A DNA stretch of 64,000 nucleotides from Rhizobium sp. LC145 (GTDB lineage Bacteria > Pseudomonadota > Alphaproteobacteria > Rhizobiales > Rhizobiaceae): contig NZ_LBHV01000003.1 of NCBI RefSeq assembly GCF_001005825.1, forward strand, positions 1-64,000, written 5' to 3'. The notes under the pieces were generated by a model, which ran no database searches, was not told the DNA's origin, and was given only the letters and a program-made list of their open reading frames with translations. The first letter of the stretch is position 1. Every line of letters starts with the position of its first letter. Both the position numbers and the translations under genes were made by a program. Positions 1 through 10,451 of the stretch are shown piece by piece.

Positions 1-73
<73 letters not shown>

Positions 74-94
74 AGTCTTCCAAAAGATCCACTC

Positions 95-117
95 AAAGCC
101 CGCCTCGCGCGGGCTTT
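95..117 (+). terminator. Hairpin terminator after the tRNA
   Basis: A perfect 9-bp inverted repeat (AAAGCCCGC / GCGGGCTTT) closes a 5-base loop 21 bases after the tRNA CCA end. The AAA/TTT flanks make it a plausible rho-independent terminator for the tRNA transcript. Confidence 0.8.
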
Positions 118-415
118 CTGCGTTCTACCGCAAGCGCCGCGCGCCGACTAACCAAGCGGCTGCCGCAATCCGCCCTCGCCCAAAAGGCGACCACCCCAGC
201 AACCTCCTTCGGATTAAAACGCAAATGGATATGAAGGCCGAGGAGGGAAGAAAATTGATCCAGCGAAACAATTCCACGCAACGGGAAAAGGTCGATCACG
301 GCTTGGCTGATATACGCAGGAACGGCCAGGCCGGCCGGTTGCATCGGAGACTGGCGGTGATGACGCGGCATCGTTTCACCGTATCCGGTGGCAAATTCTG
401 ACCGCTTAGATCGTC
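118..415. other. Intergenic stretch, no supported gene
   Basis: Nothing convincing is seen between the tRNA terminator and the transglycosylase gene. A 58-codon frame on the plus strand (225-401) and a 124-codon minus frame that runs through the terminator (93-467) are open. Neither has a good ribosome binding site or recognisable motifs. Confidence 0.5.
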
Positions 416-1360
416 CTAGTTCTTGAAGACCGTACAGGATCCGCCGGCCCCCTTGATGCGTTCGCAAAGGGAAACCGCCTCCGTGCGGCTTGCCCGTCCG
501 ATCCGGGCGGCATAACGCGGTCGGGCGCCAAAATTGCCGCCCTTCTGGCGCACGATCAGAGCTCGCTCGGAATTAAGCGGCGACGGCAGTCTGCCGATGG
601 CATTGGCGAAAAGCCGGCTGGCGATGCCCGGATTGTAATGGGCTGCAAGCTGCACGCCCCAGGGCGCCCAATCCGCCGAGCGGAAGAGAATGGGCTCTCT
701 CAGGCGCCGGTTGCTGGCAAGCTCCACGCAGCTTTCGATGAAGGGCTTGGCCTTGTCGAGGGGAGGAGCGGGCGTTTCGGGGGGATTGTCCTTCCAGGTC
801 TCGGCCGTATGCCCGGTGATCGCAAAGACGTAATCGCGCGTTTCGAGCGGTAGCCGGCCGGTCCTCAGAAAGGATTCCAGGCCGGTTTCACCCGCATTAT
901 AAGCCGCTGCAGCAAGGCCAAGATTTCCGAACCGGGTTCTCAGGTCGTTGAGATATCGGGAGGATGCGGCGAGCGCTTCGATGACGTCGAAGCTGTTCGC
1001 CAAGCCGCGAAGCTTTGCGGTCGCCGGCATGAATTGGGCGATGCCCTCCGCTCCCTTCGGACTAATGGCATCCGCCCTGAACAGGCTTTCCCGCCAGATG
1101 AGGCGTGCGAAGAACTCCGGTGGAAGCGAATTTGTCGATGCCACATGCTCGATGATCTGGCAAAGGTCCCGGTTGTAGCTTTTGGTGCGAATGCACAAGG
1201 GCTGGGAACCGTCGGCCGAGATGCTTCGATAAACGCAGGCATCCTCGCCTTCATTCTTCTCCGAGGCAGCGGTGGGTGTCTGGCAGGCTCCCGCCACCCC
1301 CAGCGCAATGCCGATGATCATCAGACCGCGATATAGCTTGAACCCGTGAAACCCCGTCAT
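416..1360 (-). CDS. Lytic transglycosylase (SLT family) with SPOR-like tail
   Basis: A 314-residue exported murein-cleaving enzyme. A hydrophobic signal segment spans about residues 13-26 and ends at Cys26, so it may be a lipoprotein, although the lipobox (AGAC) is weak. The SLT domain follows at about 65-180. It has the WRES motif (candidate catalytic Glu91), the GAEGIAQFMP motif at 103-112 and AAYNAG at 152-157, all typical of MltE/Slt-type goose-lysozyme folds. The last 40 or so residues (GGNFGARPRYAARIG to GSCTVFKN) resemble a SPOR peptidoglycan-binding repeat. It would cleave glycan strands in the periplasm. Met14 is an alternative start. Confidence 0.85.
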   Translation of the reverse strand: MTGFHGFKLYRGLMIIGIALGVAGACQTPTAASEKNEGEDACVYRSISADGSQPLCIRTKSYNRDLCQIIEHVASTNSLPPEFFARLIWRESLFRADAISPKGAEGIAQFMPATAKLRGLANSFDVIEALAASSRYLNDLRTRFGNLGLAAAAYNAGETGLESFLRTGRLPLETRDYVFAITGHTAETWKDNPPETPAPPLDKAKPFIESCVELASNRRLREPILFRSADWAPWGVQLAAHYNPGIASRLFANAIGRLPSPLNSERALIVRQKGGNFGARPRYAARIGRASRTEAVSLCERIKGAGGSCTVFKN

Positions 1361-1541
1361 GGCTCGCCCTTGCAGAACTGCATCTCCTCAAGCTGTGGTA
1401 GCATTCTAAGCGAGAGCGGCATGAAGATGGAAGCCGTCGATCTTGTTTCTGGTTACCGTCTGGGAAATAGTTCTAAATTGCCCGGCCAGGGACGCGCAGG
1501 TGCGGCAAGGCGATGTTCAAGCCGGAGCAGGGGAGGTGAAA

Positions 1542-1586
1542 ATGCGGATGGAGCGGGGATCGTCGCGCGGATGGTGGCCGACGTGA
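1542..1586 (+). other. 14-codon upstream ORF overlapping the alcohol dehydrogenase start
   Basis: An ATG at 1542 sits 4 bases after a very strong Shine-Dalgarno sequence (GGGGAGGTGAAA) and opens 14 codons ending at TGA 1584-1586. It overlaps the presumed dehydrogenase ATG (1571) in another frame. It could be a translationally coupled leader. Alternatively, one lost or gained base may have separated the real start from its gene. Confidence 0.4.
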
Positions 1587-2740
1587 GCGGCTTCGTTTTC
1601 AACACCACGAAATCCATCGTTTCGGAAGTCGACGCCAGCGCCCGCATTGCGGATTTGGCCGGTTCGCTGCTCGGCCGCCGGATCGTCCTCGTCACAGATA
1701 GAGGATTGCGCCGTTTGGGCATTGTCGATCCCGCGCTTGCCTCCTTCGCCAGGGCGGGCGTCGATGTCGCGGTGTTCGACGATGTCGATGCCGATCCGCC
1801 TGAAAGAAATGTATCCGAGCTCGTGGACCTCATCAGATCCCATCATGCGACTGGAGTGATCGCCATCGGCGGCGGGTCGCCCATGGATGTCGCGAAGCTG
1901 GGATCGCTGATCGCCGGTGGCGGCGAAAAACTGAGCGATGTCTACGGCGTCAATGTCGCCAAGGGGCCACGCCTGCCGCTCGTCCTCGTGCCGACGACGG
2001 CCGGTACCGGTTCGGAAGTAACTCCGATCGCTATCATCACGACCGGCGGCGCGGAGAAGAAGGGCGTTGTCTCGCCGCTTCTTCTGCCGGATATCGCGGT
2101 TCTGGATGCAGACCTCACGCTCGGCCTTCCGCCGGCGGTGACCGCCGCGACAGGGATCGACGCCATGGTGCATGCGATCGAATCCTATGCTTCCGCCTCG
2201 CCCAACAATAATCCGGTCTCCAACGGGCTTTCCAAGCAGGCGCTGCGGCTCCTGGGCGCCAATATCCGGGAAGCGGTATTCAACGGGAAGAACCGTGAAG
2301 CGCGCGGAGCCATGCTGCTCGGTTCGCTTCTCGCCGGCCAGGCTTTCGCCAATTCGCCCGTGGCAGCGGTTCATGCGCTGGCCTATCCGATCGGCGGGCA
2401 TTTCCATGTCCCGCATGGTCTATCCAATGCGCTGGTCCTAACGCATGTGCTGCGCTTCAACCTGCCCAAGGCAGCTGGCCGGTACGCGGAGATTGCCGCG
2501 GATGCATTTCCGGAGCTGGCGGATATCTCCTTCGCCAGGCGGGCGGATGCCTTTATCCATGCGCTGGAAAGACTGGGAAGGGAGTTGAATTTGCCGCAAG
2601 GGCTGCGCGAGGTGGGCATTCCGCGAGAGGCGCTGCCGATGTTGGCGCGCGATGCGATGAAACAGACGCGCCTCCTCGTCAACAATCCGCGCGAAATGAC
2701 CGAGGGCGACGCGCTGGCGATCTACGAGGCCGCTTATTAG
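1571..2740 (+). CDS. Iron-containing (group III) alcohol dehydrogenase
   Basis: A 389-residue NAD(P)-dependent dehydrogenase of the iron-activated family. It has the nucleotide-binding motif GGGSPMDVAK, the family signature PTTAGTGSEVTPIA, and the metal-binding region with GIDAMVHAIE, AAVHALAYPIGG and FHVPHG, which supplies Asp and three His ligands. The open frame extends upstream to 1346, but homology begins only at SGFVF, so ATG 1571 is chosen. Its ribosome binding site is weak. A strong GGGGAGG stands before an out-of-frame ATG at 1542, which reads 14 codons and overlaps this start. The substrate is not deducible; the family covers butanol, propanediol, lactaldehyde and maleylacetate. It converges on the Lrp-type gene. 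Confidence 0.87.
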   Translation: MVADVSGFVFNTTKSIVSEVDASARIADLAGSLLGRRIVLVTDRGLRRLGIVDPALASFARAGVDVAVFDDVDADPPERNVSELVDLIRSHHATGVIAIGGGSPMDVAKLGSLIAGGGEKLSDVYGVNVAKGPRLPLVLVPTTAGTGSEVTPIAIITTGGAEKKGVVSPLLLPDIAVLDADLTLGLPPAVTAATGIDAMVHAIESYASASPNNNPVSNGLSKQALRLLGANIREAVFNGKNREARGAMLLGSLLAGQAFANSPVAAVHALAYPIGGHFHVPHGLSNALVLTHVLRFNLPKAAGRYAEIAADAFPELADISFARRADAFIHALERLGRELNLPQGLREVGIPREALPMLARDAMKQTRLLVNNPREMTEGDALAIYEAAY

Positions 2741-2772
2741 CCGCGTTCATCATCTGCCGAGGCCTGTGCTGC

Positions 2773-3234
2773 TCACCGCTCCTTGACCGATTCCATCACC
2801 ACCGATGTCGAGGTGCTGGAAACATAGGGAAGGCTGGAGATCTTCTCCCCGAGAATCTCCCGGTAGCGCCGGATGTTCCGCGTCCGGATCTTCAGGAGGT
2901 AGTCGAAGCGGCCGGCGATCATGTGACATTCTTCGATCTCGGGAATTTTCCTGATCGCGCGATTGAACTCTTCGAGCGCATTCTCCCGCGTGTCGGAAAG
3001 CTTCACCTCCGCAAAGGCGACATGGCTGGCATCGAGCTTTTGGGTATTCAGAATTGCCCGGAAGCCGAGGATGAAGCCCTGATCGACAAGGCGCTTCAGC
3101 CGTGCATTCGTCGGCGTCTTGGAGAGTCCGATGCGATTTGCGAGTTCCGTCACGGAAATGCGGCCGTCTTCCAGAACGGCCTCAAGGATCTTGCGATCGA
3201 ACGCGTCCAATTCGCCTGAGGAATCCAAATTCAT
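2773..3234 (-). CDS. putR: Lrp/AsnC-family regulator, likely PutR
   Basis: A 153-residue Lrp/AsnC protein. The N-terminal winged helix (LDAFDRKILEAVLEDGRISV then LANRIGLSKTP) is followed by an AsnC ligand/oligomerisation domain with a VEECHMIAGRFDYLLK-like segment. The start at 3234 is chosen because GGAGAAAACGGCC precedes it; 16 more codons are open upstream without support. It is transcribed divergently from putA. This is the arrangement of alphaproteobacterial putR, the proline-responsive activator of putA. The symbol rests on family plus neighbour. Confidence 0.85.
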   Translation of the reverse strand: MNLDSSGELDAFDRKILEAVLEDGRISVTELANRIGLSKTPTNARLKRLVDQGFILGFRAILNTQKLDASHVAFAEVKLSDTRENALEEFNRAIRKIPEIEECHMIAGRFDYLLKIRTRNIRRYREILGEKISSLPYVSSTSTSVVMESVKER

Positions 3235-3250
3235 GGCCGTTTTCTCCTTG

Positions 3251-3268
3251 ATTGATCCAATCATTGAT
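3251..3268. promoter_or_regulatory. Candidate regulator site in the putR-putA intergenic region
   Basis: Two direct ATTGAT copies at 3251-3256 and 3263-3268 are 12 bp apart, about one helical turn. They flank a quasi-palindrome (ATTGATCCAAT) in an AT-rich tract within the 206-bp divergent region. Lrp-type proteins bind such phased, loosely symmetric sites. The assignment is inference. Confidence 0.35.
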
Positions 3269-3440
3269 AAAAAAGACCACAAATCTCAATAGAAAAGTTC
3301 GGGTGGTCCGCAGGCCTCATATTATACTTGGTCCATGTATCCCGAGGCGGTCTGAAGGCGCGATCTGTCTGTTTCCGCCGGTCGGGACTATCGGCGCATC
3401 CGGCCGATCGATCACCGATGACTATCATTTGGGAAAATAT

Positions 3441-6400
3441 ATGCCGTCCATGGAAAACGCCCGCCTCCGTGCCGAGGCCCAGCCAGTTCCGCCGTTCACC
3501 GATTTTGCGCCGCCGATCAGGCCCCAATCTTCGCTGCGTGCGGCAATCACCGCCGCTTATCGGCGGCCAGAGGAGGAATGTCTGCCGCCGCTTCTCGACG
3601 CTGCCACTCTCCCGGTCGATCTGGCGGACGAGGTCAGACAGACCGCACGGACGCTGATTACTGCGCTGAGGGGCAAGAACCGGGGCTCCGGCGTGGAGGG
3701 ATTGGTGCAGGAATATGCGCTTTCCAGTCAGGAAGGCGTGGCGCTCATGTGCCTTGCCGAAGCCCTGCTCCGCATTCCTGATACGGCTACGCGGGACGCG
3801 CTGATACGCGACAAGATCGCAGACGGGAACTGGAAAGCCCATCTTGGCGAAGGCCGTTCGCTCTTCGTCAATGCCGCCACCTGGGGTCTCGTGGTGACCG
3901 GCAGGCTGACGTCGACGGTCAACGACCGGGGACTCGCCGCCGCGCTCACCCGGCTTATCGCGCGCTGCGGCGAACCGGTCATCCGCCGTGGCGTGGACAT
4001 GGCGATGCGCATGATGGGCGAGCAGTTCGTCACTGGCGAGACGATCGACGAAGCGCTGCGACGCTCCAGGAGTATGGAAGAAAAAGGGTTCGGCTATTCC
4101 TACGACATGCTGGGAGAGGCCGCCACGACAGCGGCCGATGCCGAGCGCTACTACCGGGATTACGAAGCCGCGATCCATGCCATTGGCAAGGCGTCCGCCG
4201 GCCGCGGGATCTATGAGGGACCGGGCATATCGATCAAGCTTTCGGCGCTGCATCCGCGCTATTCGCGCGCGCAGGCCTCGCGCGTCATGAACGAATTGCT
4301 GCCGCGGGTGAAGGCGCTCGCCTCGATCGCCAAGTCCTATGACATCGGCCTGAACATCGACGCGGAAGAGGCCGACCGGCTGGAGCTTTCGCTCGACCTG
4401 CTGGAAAGCCTCGCTTTCGACCCCGATCTTTCCGGTTGGGATGGCATCGGTTTTGTGGTGCAGGCCTATGGCAAGCGCTGCCCCTTCGTCCTGGATTTCG
4501 TGATCGATCTCGCTCGCAGGGCCGGGCGCCGCATCATGGTGCGCCTCGTCAAGGGCGCCTATTGGGATGCCGAGATCAAGCGCGCTCAGCTCGATGGCCT
4601 TGAGGGTTTTCCGGTCTTCACCCGCAAGGTCCACACGGACGTGTCCTACATCGCTTGCGCCCGCAAGCTCTTGGCGGCGGTCGACGTGGTCTTCCCCCAA
4701 TTCGCCACGCACAATGCGCAGACACTCGCCACTATCCATCATCTGGCCGGTCCGGATTTCGAGGTGGGCAAGTACGAATTCCAATGCCTTCACGGCATGG
4801 GCGAGGCGCTCTATGAGGAAGTCGTGGGTCCCGGCAAGCTCAACCGCCCCTGCCGCATCTATGCGCCGGTTGGCACGCATGAGACGCTGCTTGCCTATCT
4901 CGTGCGGCGCCTCCTCGAAAACGGCGCGAACTCCTCCTTCGTGCATCGCATCGGCGATCCCAGAGTGTCGGTGGAAGAACTGATCGCCGATCCTGTGGCG
5001 GTGGTCCGATCCATGCACGTGCCCGGTGCAAAACATGACCAGATAGCCTTGCCTGCCGATCTTTTCGGCGCGGCGCGGGTCAACTCGGCCGGCTTCGATC
5101 TCTCCAACGAGGCCACTCTCGCGGTGCTGTCTAAAGAGCTTGCGGACAGCGCGAAGCTGGACTGGAAGGCTGAGCCCCGGCTTGGCGAAGGCCTGGGAAG
5201 CGGCGAAGCCCGCCCTGTCCGCAATCCCGGCGATCATTCCGATATCGTCGGCGAGGTGACGGAGGCTTCGGATGAAGCCGTCCGCAAGGCGGCAGAGTTG
5301 GCGCTTGCGGCGGTCGGCCAATGGTCGTCGGTATCGCCGCAAGAGCGGGCGGCATGCCTCGTCCGGGCAGCGGACCTGATGCAAGCCCGCATGCCTCGGC
5401 TTCTCGGTGTTGCCATGCGCGAGGCCGGCAAGTCGCTGCCAAATGCCATTGCGGAGGTTCGCGAAGCGATAGATTTCCTGCGCTACTACGCCGAACAGAC
5501 GCTTCGCACGCTCGGGCCGAACCACAAACCGCTCGGCCCCGTCGTCTGCATCAGCCCCTGGAACTTCCCACTTGCGATCTTCACGGGCCAGATTGCCGCA
5601 GCACTTGCCGCGGGCAATCCCGTCCTGGCAAAGCCCGCCGAGGAAACGCCGCTGATCGCCGCCGACGCGGTGAACATTCTTCATGAAGCGGGCATTCCGA
5701 GGGGAGCGCTGCAGTTCCTTCCAGGCGACGGCCGCGTGGGTGCGGCCCTCGTTGCGGCCTCCGAAACCGCGGGCGTCATGTTCACCGGCTCTACCGAGGT
5801 CGCGCGCCTCATCCAGAAGCAACTCGCCGGAAGGCTGTCCGCGGCCGGCAAACCTATTCCGCTGATCGCCGAGACGGGCGGCCAGAATGCGATGATCGTC
5901 GATTCCTCCGCTCTTGCCGAACAGGTGGTAGGCGATGTCATCGCTTCCGCCTTCGATAGCGCCGGCCAGCGCTGCTCGGCGCTGCGTGTACTCTGCCTGC
6001 AGGAAGATATCGCCGACCGCACCCTGGCCATGCTGAAGGGTGCATTGGCCGAGCTGCGCATCGGGCGGACGGACCGTCTTTCGATCGATATCGGCCCGGT
6101 CATCACCGAGGAGGCCCAGCGCAATATCGAGGCGCATATCGAGAAGATGCGAGCTCTCGGCCGCAAGGTCGAGCAAATTGCCCTGCCGCCGGAGACTGCG
6201 GCCGGTACCTTCGTTTCCCCGACGATCATCGAACTCAAGTCGTTTGCCGATCTCGAACGGGAGATATTCGGTCCCGTGCTTCATGTCGTGCGGTTCAAGC
6301 GGGAGGAGCTGGATCGCCTTGTGGACGATATCAACGCCACCGGTTACGGCTTGACCTTCGGGCTGCATACTCGGCTCGACGAGACGATCGCCCATGTGAC

Positions 6401-7145
6401 CAGCCGGGTCCGGGTCGGCAATATCTATGTCAACCGCAATATCATCGGCGCCGTGGTCGGCGTGCAGCCCTTCGGCGGCCGGGGACTTTCGGGCACCGGA
6501 CCCAAGGCGGGCGGGCCGCTCTATATCGGTCGCCTGGTTCAGGATCCGCCTGTGCCGCCGCAGCACAGCTCGGTCTATGTGCATCCCGCGCTTCTCGATC
6601 TTGCCCGGTGGCTGCGCGGCCGCGACAACGAGGCGCTTGCCGAACGGGTGCGGAACCTCGGCAGCAATTCCGCGCTCGGATTGAGCCTCGAGCTTCCGGG
6701 TCCGGTGGGTGAGAAGAACCTCTATGCGCTTCATTCCCGTGGCCGTATCCTGCTCGTGCCGGAAACGGAGGAAGGCCTCATCGTCCAGCTTGGAGCCGTA
6801 TTGGCGACCGGCAATACGGCTGTCGTCGATGCCGGCTCCGGTCTCAAGGAGCGGATGGCTGATCTGCCTGCTGCCGTATCCTCGCAGATCACATGGGCGA
6901 GCGACTGGAAGGCCGCCGGCCCCTATGTCGGCGTCCTGATCGAGGGCGAAGGGGAAAGACTGCTGGAGATTGCCGGGCGCATTGCCGACCTGCCCGGCCC
7001 GCTGGTTCTCACCCAGGCGGCATCTACCGCCGAGCTCCTGGCGCATTCCGAAGCCTATTGCCTCAATTGGCTGCTGGAAGAGGTTTCCACCTCCGTCAAC
7101 ACCGCGGCGGCAGGCGGCAATGCCAGCCTGATGGCGATCGGCTGA
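3441..7145 (+). CDS. putA: Bifunctional proline dehydrogenase / glutamate-semialdehyde dehydrogenase PutA
   Basis: A 1234-residue enzyme oxidising proline to glutamate. The FAD-dependent proline dehydrogenase barrel covers about residues 100-480 (MVRLVKGAYWD, FATHNAQT, FQCLHGMG). The NAD-dependent aldehyde dehydrogenase domain covers about 530-1000 (SPWNFPLAIFTGQ, ETGGQNAMIVDSS, active-site Cys in GQRCSALR). A C-terminal ALDH-like domain of about 200 residues is typical of long PutA proteins and matches the 1230 or so residues of the family. No ribbon-helix-helix DNA-binding domain is present at the N-terminus, so it is not a trifunctional self-repressor; the divergent Lrp-type gene fits that. 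ATG 3441 is preferred; the frame is open from 3252. Confidence 0.96.
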   Translation: MPSMENARLRAEAQPVPPFTDFAPPIRPQSSLRAAITAAYRRPEEECLPPLLDAATLPVDLADEVRQTARTLITALRGKNRGSGVEGLVQEYALSSQEGVALMCLAEALLRIPDTATRDALIRDKIADGNWKAHLGEGRSLFVNAATWGLVVTGRLTSTVNDRGLAAALTRLIARCGEPVIRRGVDMAMRMMGEQFVTGETIDEALRRSRSMEEKGFGYSYDMLGEAATTAADAERYYRDYEAAIHAIGKASAGRGIYEGPGISIKLSALHPRYSRAQASRVMNELLPRVKALASIAKSYDIGLNIDAEEADRLELSLDLLESLAFDPDLSGWDGIGFVVQAYGKRCPFVLDFVIDLARRAGRRIMVRLVKGAYWDAEIKRAQLDGLEGFPVFTRKVHTDVSYIACARKLLAAVDVVFPQFATHNAQTLATIHHLAGPDFEVGKYEFQCLHGMGEALYEEVVGPGKLNRPCRIYAPVGTHETLLAYLVRRLLENGANSSFVHRIGDPRVSVEELIADPVAVVRSMHVPGAKHDQIALPADLFGAARVNSAGFDLSNEATLAVLSKELADSAKLDWKAEPRLGEGLGSGEARPVRNPGDHSDIVGEVTEASDEAVRKAAELALAAVGQWSSVSPQERAACLVRAADLMQARMPRLLGVAMREAGKSLPNAIAEVREAIDFLRYYAEQTLRTLGPNHKPLGPVVCISPWNFPLAIFTGQIAAALAAGNPVLAKPAEETPLIAADAVNILHEAGIPRGALQFLPGDGRVGAALVAASETAGVMFTGSTEVARLIQKQLAGRLSAAGKPIPLIAETGGQNAMIVDSSALAEQVVGDVIASAFDSAGQRCSALRVLCLQEDIADRTLAMLKGALAELRIGRTDRLSIDIGPVITEEAQRNIEAHIEKMRALGRKVEQIALPPETAAGTFVSPTIIELKSFADLEREIFGPVLHVVRFKREELDRLVDDINATGYGLTFGLHTRLDETIAHVTSRVRVGNIYVNRNIIGAVVGVQPFGGRGLSGTGPKAGGPLYIGRLVQDPPVPPQHSSVYVHPALLDLARWLRGRDNEALAERVRNLGSNSALGLSLELPGPVGEKNLYALHSRGRILLVPETEEGLIVQLGAVLATGNTAVVDAGSGLKERMADLPAAVSSQITWASDWKAAGPYVGVLIEGEGERLLEIAGRIADLPGPLVLTQAASTAELLAHSEAYCLNWLLEEVSTSVNTAAAGGNASLMAIG

Positions 7146-7188
7146 GGTGCATATCGAGGAGAGGTGAACTTATCGTTTTCGGTCGAAA

Positions 7189-7222
7189 GAAACGCCCGCG
7201 GCCAACTGGTCGCGGGCGTTTC
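7189..7222. terminator. Strong bidirectional terminator after putA
   Basis: A 12-bp perfect inverted repeat (GAAACGCCCGCG / CGCGGGCGTTTC) around a 10-base loop lies between the convergent ends of putA and the dehydratase gene. T/A-rich flanks occur on the putA-proximal side. Confidence 0.85.
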
Positions 7223-7258
7223 GCTGCCTTGGGAGGGAAGGCATGACACGTGAAAGGT

Positions 7259-9009
<1,751 letters not shown>

Positions 9010-9097
9010 GACGGCCGCTCCGGCTTATTTCTTGGTATTTCCTGCTACTTACTGGCGTAAAAACCTCTTGCTTTGTCAAGAGAGCGAAAGAAATTAA

Positions 9098-9126
9098 TTG
9101 ACGGCTTCCTGTCGCCTTGTAGTATG
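9098..9126 (+). promoter_or_regulatory. Candidate promoter of the enolase-superfamily gene
   Basis: TTGACG (9098-9103) and TAGTAT (9120-9125) are 16 bp apart, about 100 bp before the GTG start. The -10 is embedded in TTGTAGTATG (9117-9126), nearly the same 10-mer as at 8249-8258. This suggests a common regulator. Confidence 0.4.
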
Positions 9127-9224
9127 ACATTTTGCTGAGATATGACGACATGGAGCAGGAAGACAAAATCCTGCTTTCGCCGGGCAGCCGAGATTCCCGC
9201 CCCGGCCGGGACAGGAGGAGTTTC

Positions 9225-10373
9225 GTGAAAATCGTAGATGTCAACGTGCGGGTCTTCGCCCACACGACCCGCCGCCATCAGGATAGCGCCGGCCATGCCC
9301 ATCCCGGCCCGCCGCACAAGGTCAATCTGGCTCTGATGACCATCGTTGCCGACGACGGCAGCGAAGGCCACTGCTTTGCGGCCCCGGAAGTCGTGCGCCC
9401 GCATGTCGTCGACAAGTTCGTCAAGAAGGTGCTGATCGGGGAAGACCCATTCGCGCGCGAAAGGCTCTGGCAGGAGCTTGCCCATTGGCAGCGCGGCAGC
9501 GCCATGCAGCTCACCGACCGAACCCTGGCGATCGTCGATTGCGCGCTCTGGGACCTTGCGGGTCGCAAGCTCGACATGCCGGTGCATAAGCTGATCGGCA
9601 GCTATCGCGAGAAAATTCCCGCTTACGGCTCGATCATGTGCGGCGACGAGCTGGAGGGCGGCCTGGCGACGCCGGAAGACTACGGCCGCTTTGCCGAAAA
9701 GCTCGTCAAGCGCGGCTACAAGGGCATCAAGCTCCATACCTGGATGCCGCCGGTCTCCTGGGCGCCGAATGTCAAGATGGACCTCAAGGCCTGCGCCGCC
9801 GTCCGCGAAGCGGTCGGGCCGGATATCCACCTGATGATCGATGCCTTCCATTGGTATTCCCGCACCGAAGCGCTGGAGCTCGGCAAGGGGCTGGAAAAGC
9901 TCGGTTTCGACTGGATCGAGGAGCCCATGGACGAGCAGAGTTCGGCCTCTTACGCCTGGCTTGCCGAAAATCTGGATATTCCGGTGCTTGGACCGGAAAG
10001 CGCCGCCGGCAAGCATTTCAACCGGGCCGAATGGATCACCTCAAAGGCCTGCGACATCCTGCGGACCGGCGTGCACGATGTCGGCGGGATCAGTCCGGCC
10101 ATGAAATGCATGCATCTGGCAGAATCCTTCGGAATGCATTGCGAAATTCACGGCAATGGCGCGCCGAACCTCATCGTTGCCGCCTGCTCCAAGAACGCCA
10201 AGTGGTACGAGCGCGGCCTTCTGCACCCCTTCCTCGAATATGACGACGGCTTCGAATATCTGAACGCGCTGGCCGACCCGATGGATGAGGAAGGCTACGT
10301 CCATATTTCCGACAAGCCCGGCCTCGGCGAGGATATCAACTTCGATTTCATCAACGCTAATCTCGTCGGCTGA
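9225..10373 (+). CDS. Enolase-superfamily (mandelate racemase/muconate lactonising) enzyme
   Basis: A 382-residue acid-sugar dehydratase or cycloisomerase-type enzyme of unknown substrate. The capping domain (1-125) is followed by a TIM barrel. Candidate Mg2+ ligands are Asp206 (MIDAF), Glu232 (IEEP) and Glu258 (GPES). Catalytic candidates are Lys169 and His171 in a KLH motif on strand 2, and His309 (EIHGNG) on strand 7. The common MR-group KxK is therefore KxH here. The start GTG 9225 is placed by AGGAGGAG, 4 bases upstream; an open extension to 9132 lacks support. The neighbours suggest hexarate or aldonate turnover feeding the KdgD-like enzyme. Confidence 0.85.
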   Translation: MKIVDVNVRVFAHTTRRHQDSAGHAHPGPPHKVNLALMTIVADDGSEGHCFAAPEVVRPHVVDKFVKKVLIGEDPFARERLWQELAHWQRGSAMQLTDRTLAIVDCALWDLAGRKLDMPVHKLIGSYREKIPAYGSIMCGDELEGGLATPEDYGRFAEKLVKRGYKGIKLHTWMPPVSWAPNVKMDLKACAAVREAVGPDIHLMIDAFHWYSRTEALELGKGLEKLGFDWIEEPMDEQSSASYAWLAENLDIPVLGPESAAGKHFNRAEWITSKACDILRTGVHDVGGISPAMKCMHLAESFGMHCEIHGNGAPNLIVAACSKNAKWYERGLLHPFLEYDDGFEYLNALADPMDEEGYVHISDKPGLGEDINFDFINANLVG

Positions 10374-10402
10374 TCGGCGAACTGCCTCCCAAGTAGGAAG
10401 AA

Positions 10403-10428
10403 GCCCGGTTTTCCATCGAGAGCCGGGC
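10403..10428. terminator. Weak hairpin between convergent genes
   Basis: GCCCGG / CCGGGC pair across a 14-base loop, followed by CATTTTC, in the 78-bp gap between the enolase-superfamily gene and the convergent hydrolase gene. The stem is short, so it is only a possible terminator. Confidence 0.4.
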
Positions 10429-10451
10429 CATTTTCTGCGTGGTTTTGAGAA

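Noticed and set aside
225..401. 58-codon plus-strand frame after the tRNA
   Set aside because: Open and ATG-started but Arg/Lys-rich without recognisable features, and with no clear Shine-Dalgarno sequence.
93..467. 124-codon minus-strand frame near the tRNA
   Set aside because: It runs through the tRNA terminator and into the end of the transglycosylase gene, without a family motif or ribosome binding site.
3261..7046. 1261-codon open frame on the minus strand opposite putA
   Set aside because: It is the antisense shadow of putA, a known effect of high-GC codon bias. It has no ribosome binding site or recognisable domain, whereas putA matches its family throughout.
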